Assembly: GCA_016840385.1 (NCBI GenBank)
Contig: JAEOSL010000087.1
Location: forward strand, 1-14,415
From: Candidatus Thorarchaeota archaeon
Lineage (GTDB): Archaea; Asgardarchaeota; Thorarchaeia; Thorarchaeales; Thorarchaeaceae
Reading direction: 5' to 3'
DNA length: 14,415 nucleotides
Under the pieces are notes generated by a model that was given only the letters and a program-made list of their open reading frames with translations, searched no databases and had not been told where the DNA came from. Positions within the stretch are counted from its first letter, which is position 1; every line of letters begins with the position of its first letter. A program made the position numbers and the translations under genes. Shown here piece after piece: positions 13,600 to 14,415 of the stretch.

Positions 13600-13657
13600 C
13601 GAAAGCCTAATGCGCTTTTCTTCTAAATAAAATCATCAAGTGATGACCTCCTTCTGT
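13600..13657 (+). repeat. Intergenic repeat, copy B (after the M48 gene)
   Basis: CGAAAGCCTAAT (13600-13611) is identical to copy A; after 11 unshared bases a 35-base core (13623-13657) matches copy A at 30 of 35 positions, including CTAAATAAA, TCAAGTG, TGACCTC and TTCTGT. TCATC-AAGT-GATGA (13632-13645) is a short palindrome. It could supply a promoter for the gene starting at 13816. Confidence 0.55.
13602..13620 (+). terminator. Possible terminator of the M48 gene inside repeat copy B
   Basis: AAAGC (13602-13606) pairs with GCTTT (13614-13618) across a seven-base loop, followed by a T-rich tail (TTTTCTTCT). It lies 26 bases after the M48 stop. The stem is short, so confidence is modest. Confidence 0.35.
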
Positions 13658-13815
13658 AGTGAACCATTAGTTGGCCAAACGCATAAGTGTGCAAAGAGTG
13701 AAGGTTACAGGGAACAGAGTTGAACGCTTTGAGCAGAATATACACAATTCTTCTTGTTTCTTACCGCAAGAGATGTAATTCGACAAGCATCGATATTTGA
13801 GATGGGTGCTGCGCC

Positions 13816-14415
13816 GTGATCGACCTGAATAAGAAGAGGGTTGCAATTATTGCCTTCATAGTGGTAACCATTGTCTTTGTGTCCGTCACGGTAGTAGTTC
13901 CTATGGCAATGTCTTCAACCCTTACCTGGAGTATCAGACTGAGCGACAGAGCATCCTATCATGTTACAGTCGATGCGTGGCAGTCTAATGATTCATATGT
14001 GGTTCCGCCGCCCTCTAGATATGCACTATTGGATGGGGTCAATGTTAGTGTCGAGATAGTCGCGCTTCCGGAATTAGGATGGTTCCTAAATGGCGTCGAC
14101 TTTGCAGAGAGAGTCATTCGGACAGACAAGGTAAATGTCACCTTTCAAAATGGCACTGCCATTCCCGATGATATTTCAGTCAGATTGAAATCCATGCTCT
14201 CAAGTTGCATACTCCCAACCGGATCTTGGCTGTTGATTGACATCTTTTATCCAGATACGCGCTCCACAGGACCAGGCGCAGATACTTACTGGTCATATAC
14301 TAGTACAAGTTCATTCCAGTTTGGTTACTATGGCTTCGGCATTGATAGCATCACTCAGATGTCGAGTACAGTGTCTTATGAAACCGGACTGCCCACACTG
14401 GTTTCCTACTATTAC
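13816..14415 (+). CDS. Membrane-anchored extracellular protein, N-terminal part (runs off window)
   Basis: From GTG 13816 the frame stays open for 200 codons to the last base, so the gene continues beyond the window. It begins with IDLNKKR, then a hydrophobic segment VAIIAFIVVTIVFVSVTVVV (residues about 9-28) that acts as a signal anchor or signal peptide, and continues as an extracellular domain rich in Ser, Thr, Tyr and Val with beta-strand character. Four N-glycosylation sequons (NDS, NVS, NVT, NGT) fit an outside location. I recognise no domain family. An in-frame TGA at 13798-13800 limits the start; GTG 13816 is the only start codon before the hydrophobic segment, and no strong ribosome binding site is seen. 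Probably a surface protein, like the partial gene at the window start. Confidence 0.65.
   Translation, partial: MIDLNKKRVAIIAFIVVTIVFVSVTVVVPMAMSSTLTWSIRLSDRASYHVTVDAWQSNDSYVVPPPSRYALLDGVNVSVEIVALPELGWFLNGVDFAERVIRTDKVNVTFQNGTAIPDDISVRLKSMLSSCILPTGSWLLIDIFYPDTRSTGPGADTYWSYTSTSSFQFGYYGFGIDSITQMSSTVSYETGLPTLVSYYY

Overview
The window looks archaeal and most resembles an Asgard-type (Promethearchaeota, perhaps Thorarchaeia-like) genome. This is an inference from gene content: three roadblock/longin-type proteins, two coiled-coil proteins ending in winged helices, a Topo VI subunit A-type Toprim protein, AmrS and DUF2797 proteins, and a surface protein held by a C-terminal membrane helix with a polylysine tail. 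Archaeal-style GAGGT ribosome binding sites and AT-rich TATA-like boxes agree. No rRNA or tRNA is present to place it more exactly. I found no CRISPR array, tRNA or insertion sequence.

Layout. (1) 1-548: the 3' end of a large secreted, membrane-anchored protein, closed by a hairpin and T-tract terminator. (2) 658-4242: a PD-(D/E)XK nuclease-like protein facing a cytosolic transglutaminase-like protein, then a long coiled-coil/winged-helix protein facing a small unknown protein with a CxxC pair. (3) 4318-8033: a plus-strand run of AmrS radical SAM enzyme, a DUF2797 protein and two tandem paralogues, each with a longin/roadblock-like domain followed by two winged-helix-like segments. (4) 9265-8036 (minus): a roadblock/LC7 protein followed six bases later by a NifB-like radical SAM enzyme that keeps all the cluster-ligand cysteines expected of NifB, with no nif genes nearby. 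(5) 11737-9358 (minus): an apparent three-gene operon of a Toprim-only Topo VI-A-like protein with an altered metal-binding motif, a coiled-coil/winged-helix protein and a PD-(D/E)XK nuclease-like protein. A small HTH-like gene is divergent from it at 11811. (6) 12090-14415: a looser region with a probable glycosyltransferase remnant, an M48 metalloprotease flanked by two copies of a diverged intergenic repeat, and the start of a membrane-anchored extracellular protein that runs off the window.

How the genes may work together. Regions 3 and 4 pair radical SAM enzymes with roadblock/longin proteins, the kind of small-GTPase regulators that are expanded in Asgard archaea. Region 5 pairs a topoisomerase-type Toprim domain, a coiled coil with a DNA-binding end and a nuclease; it is the best candidate here for an undescribed DNA-processing or defence-like module. 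Genes are packed tightly: three convergent pairs overlap or abut at their stop codons.
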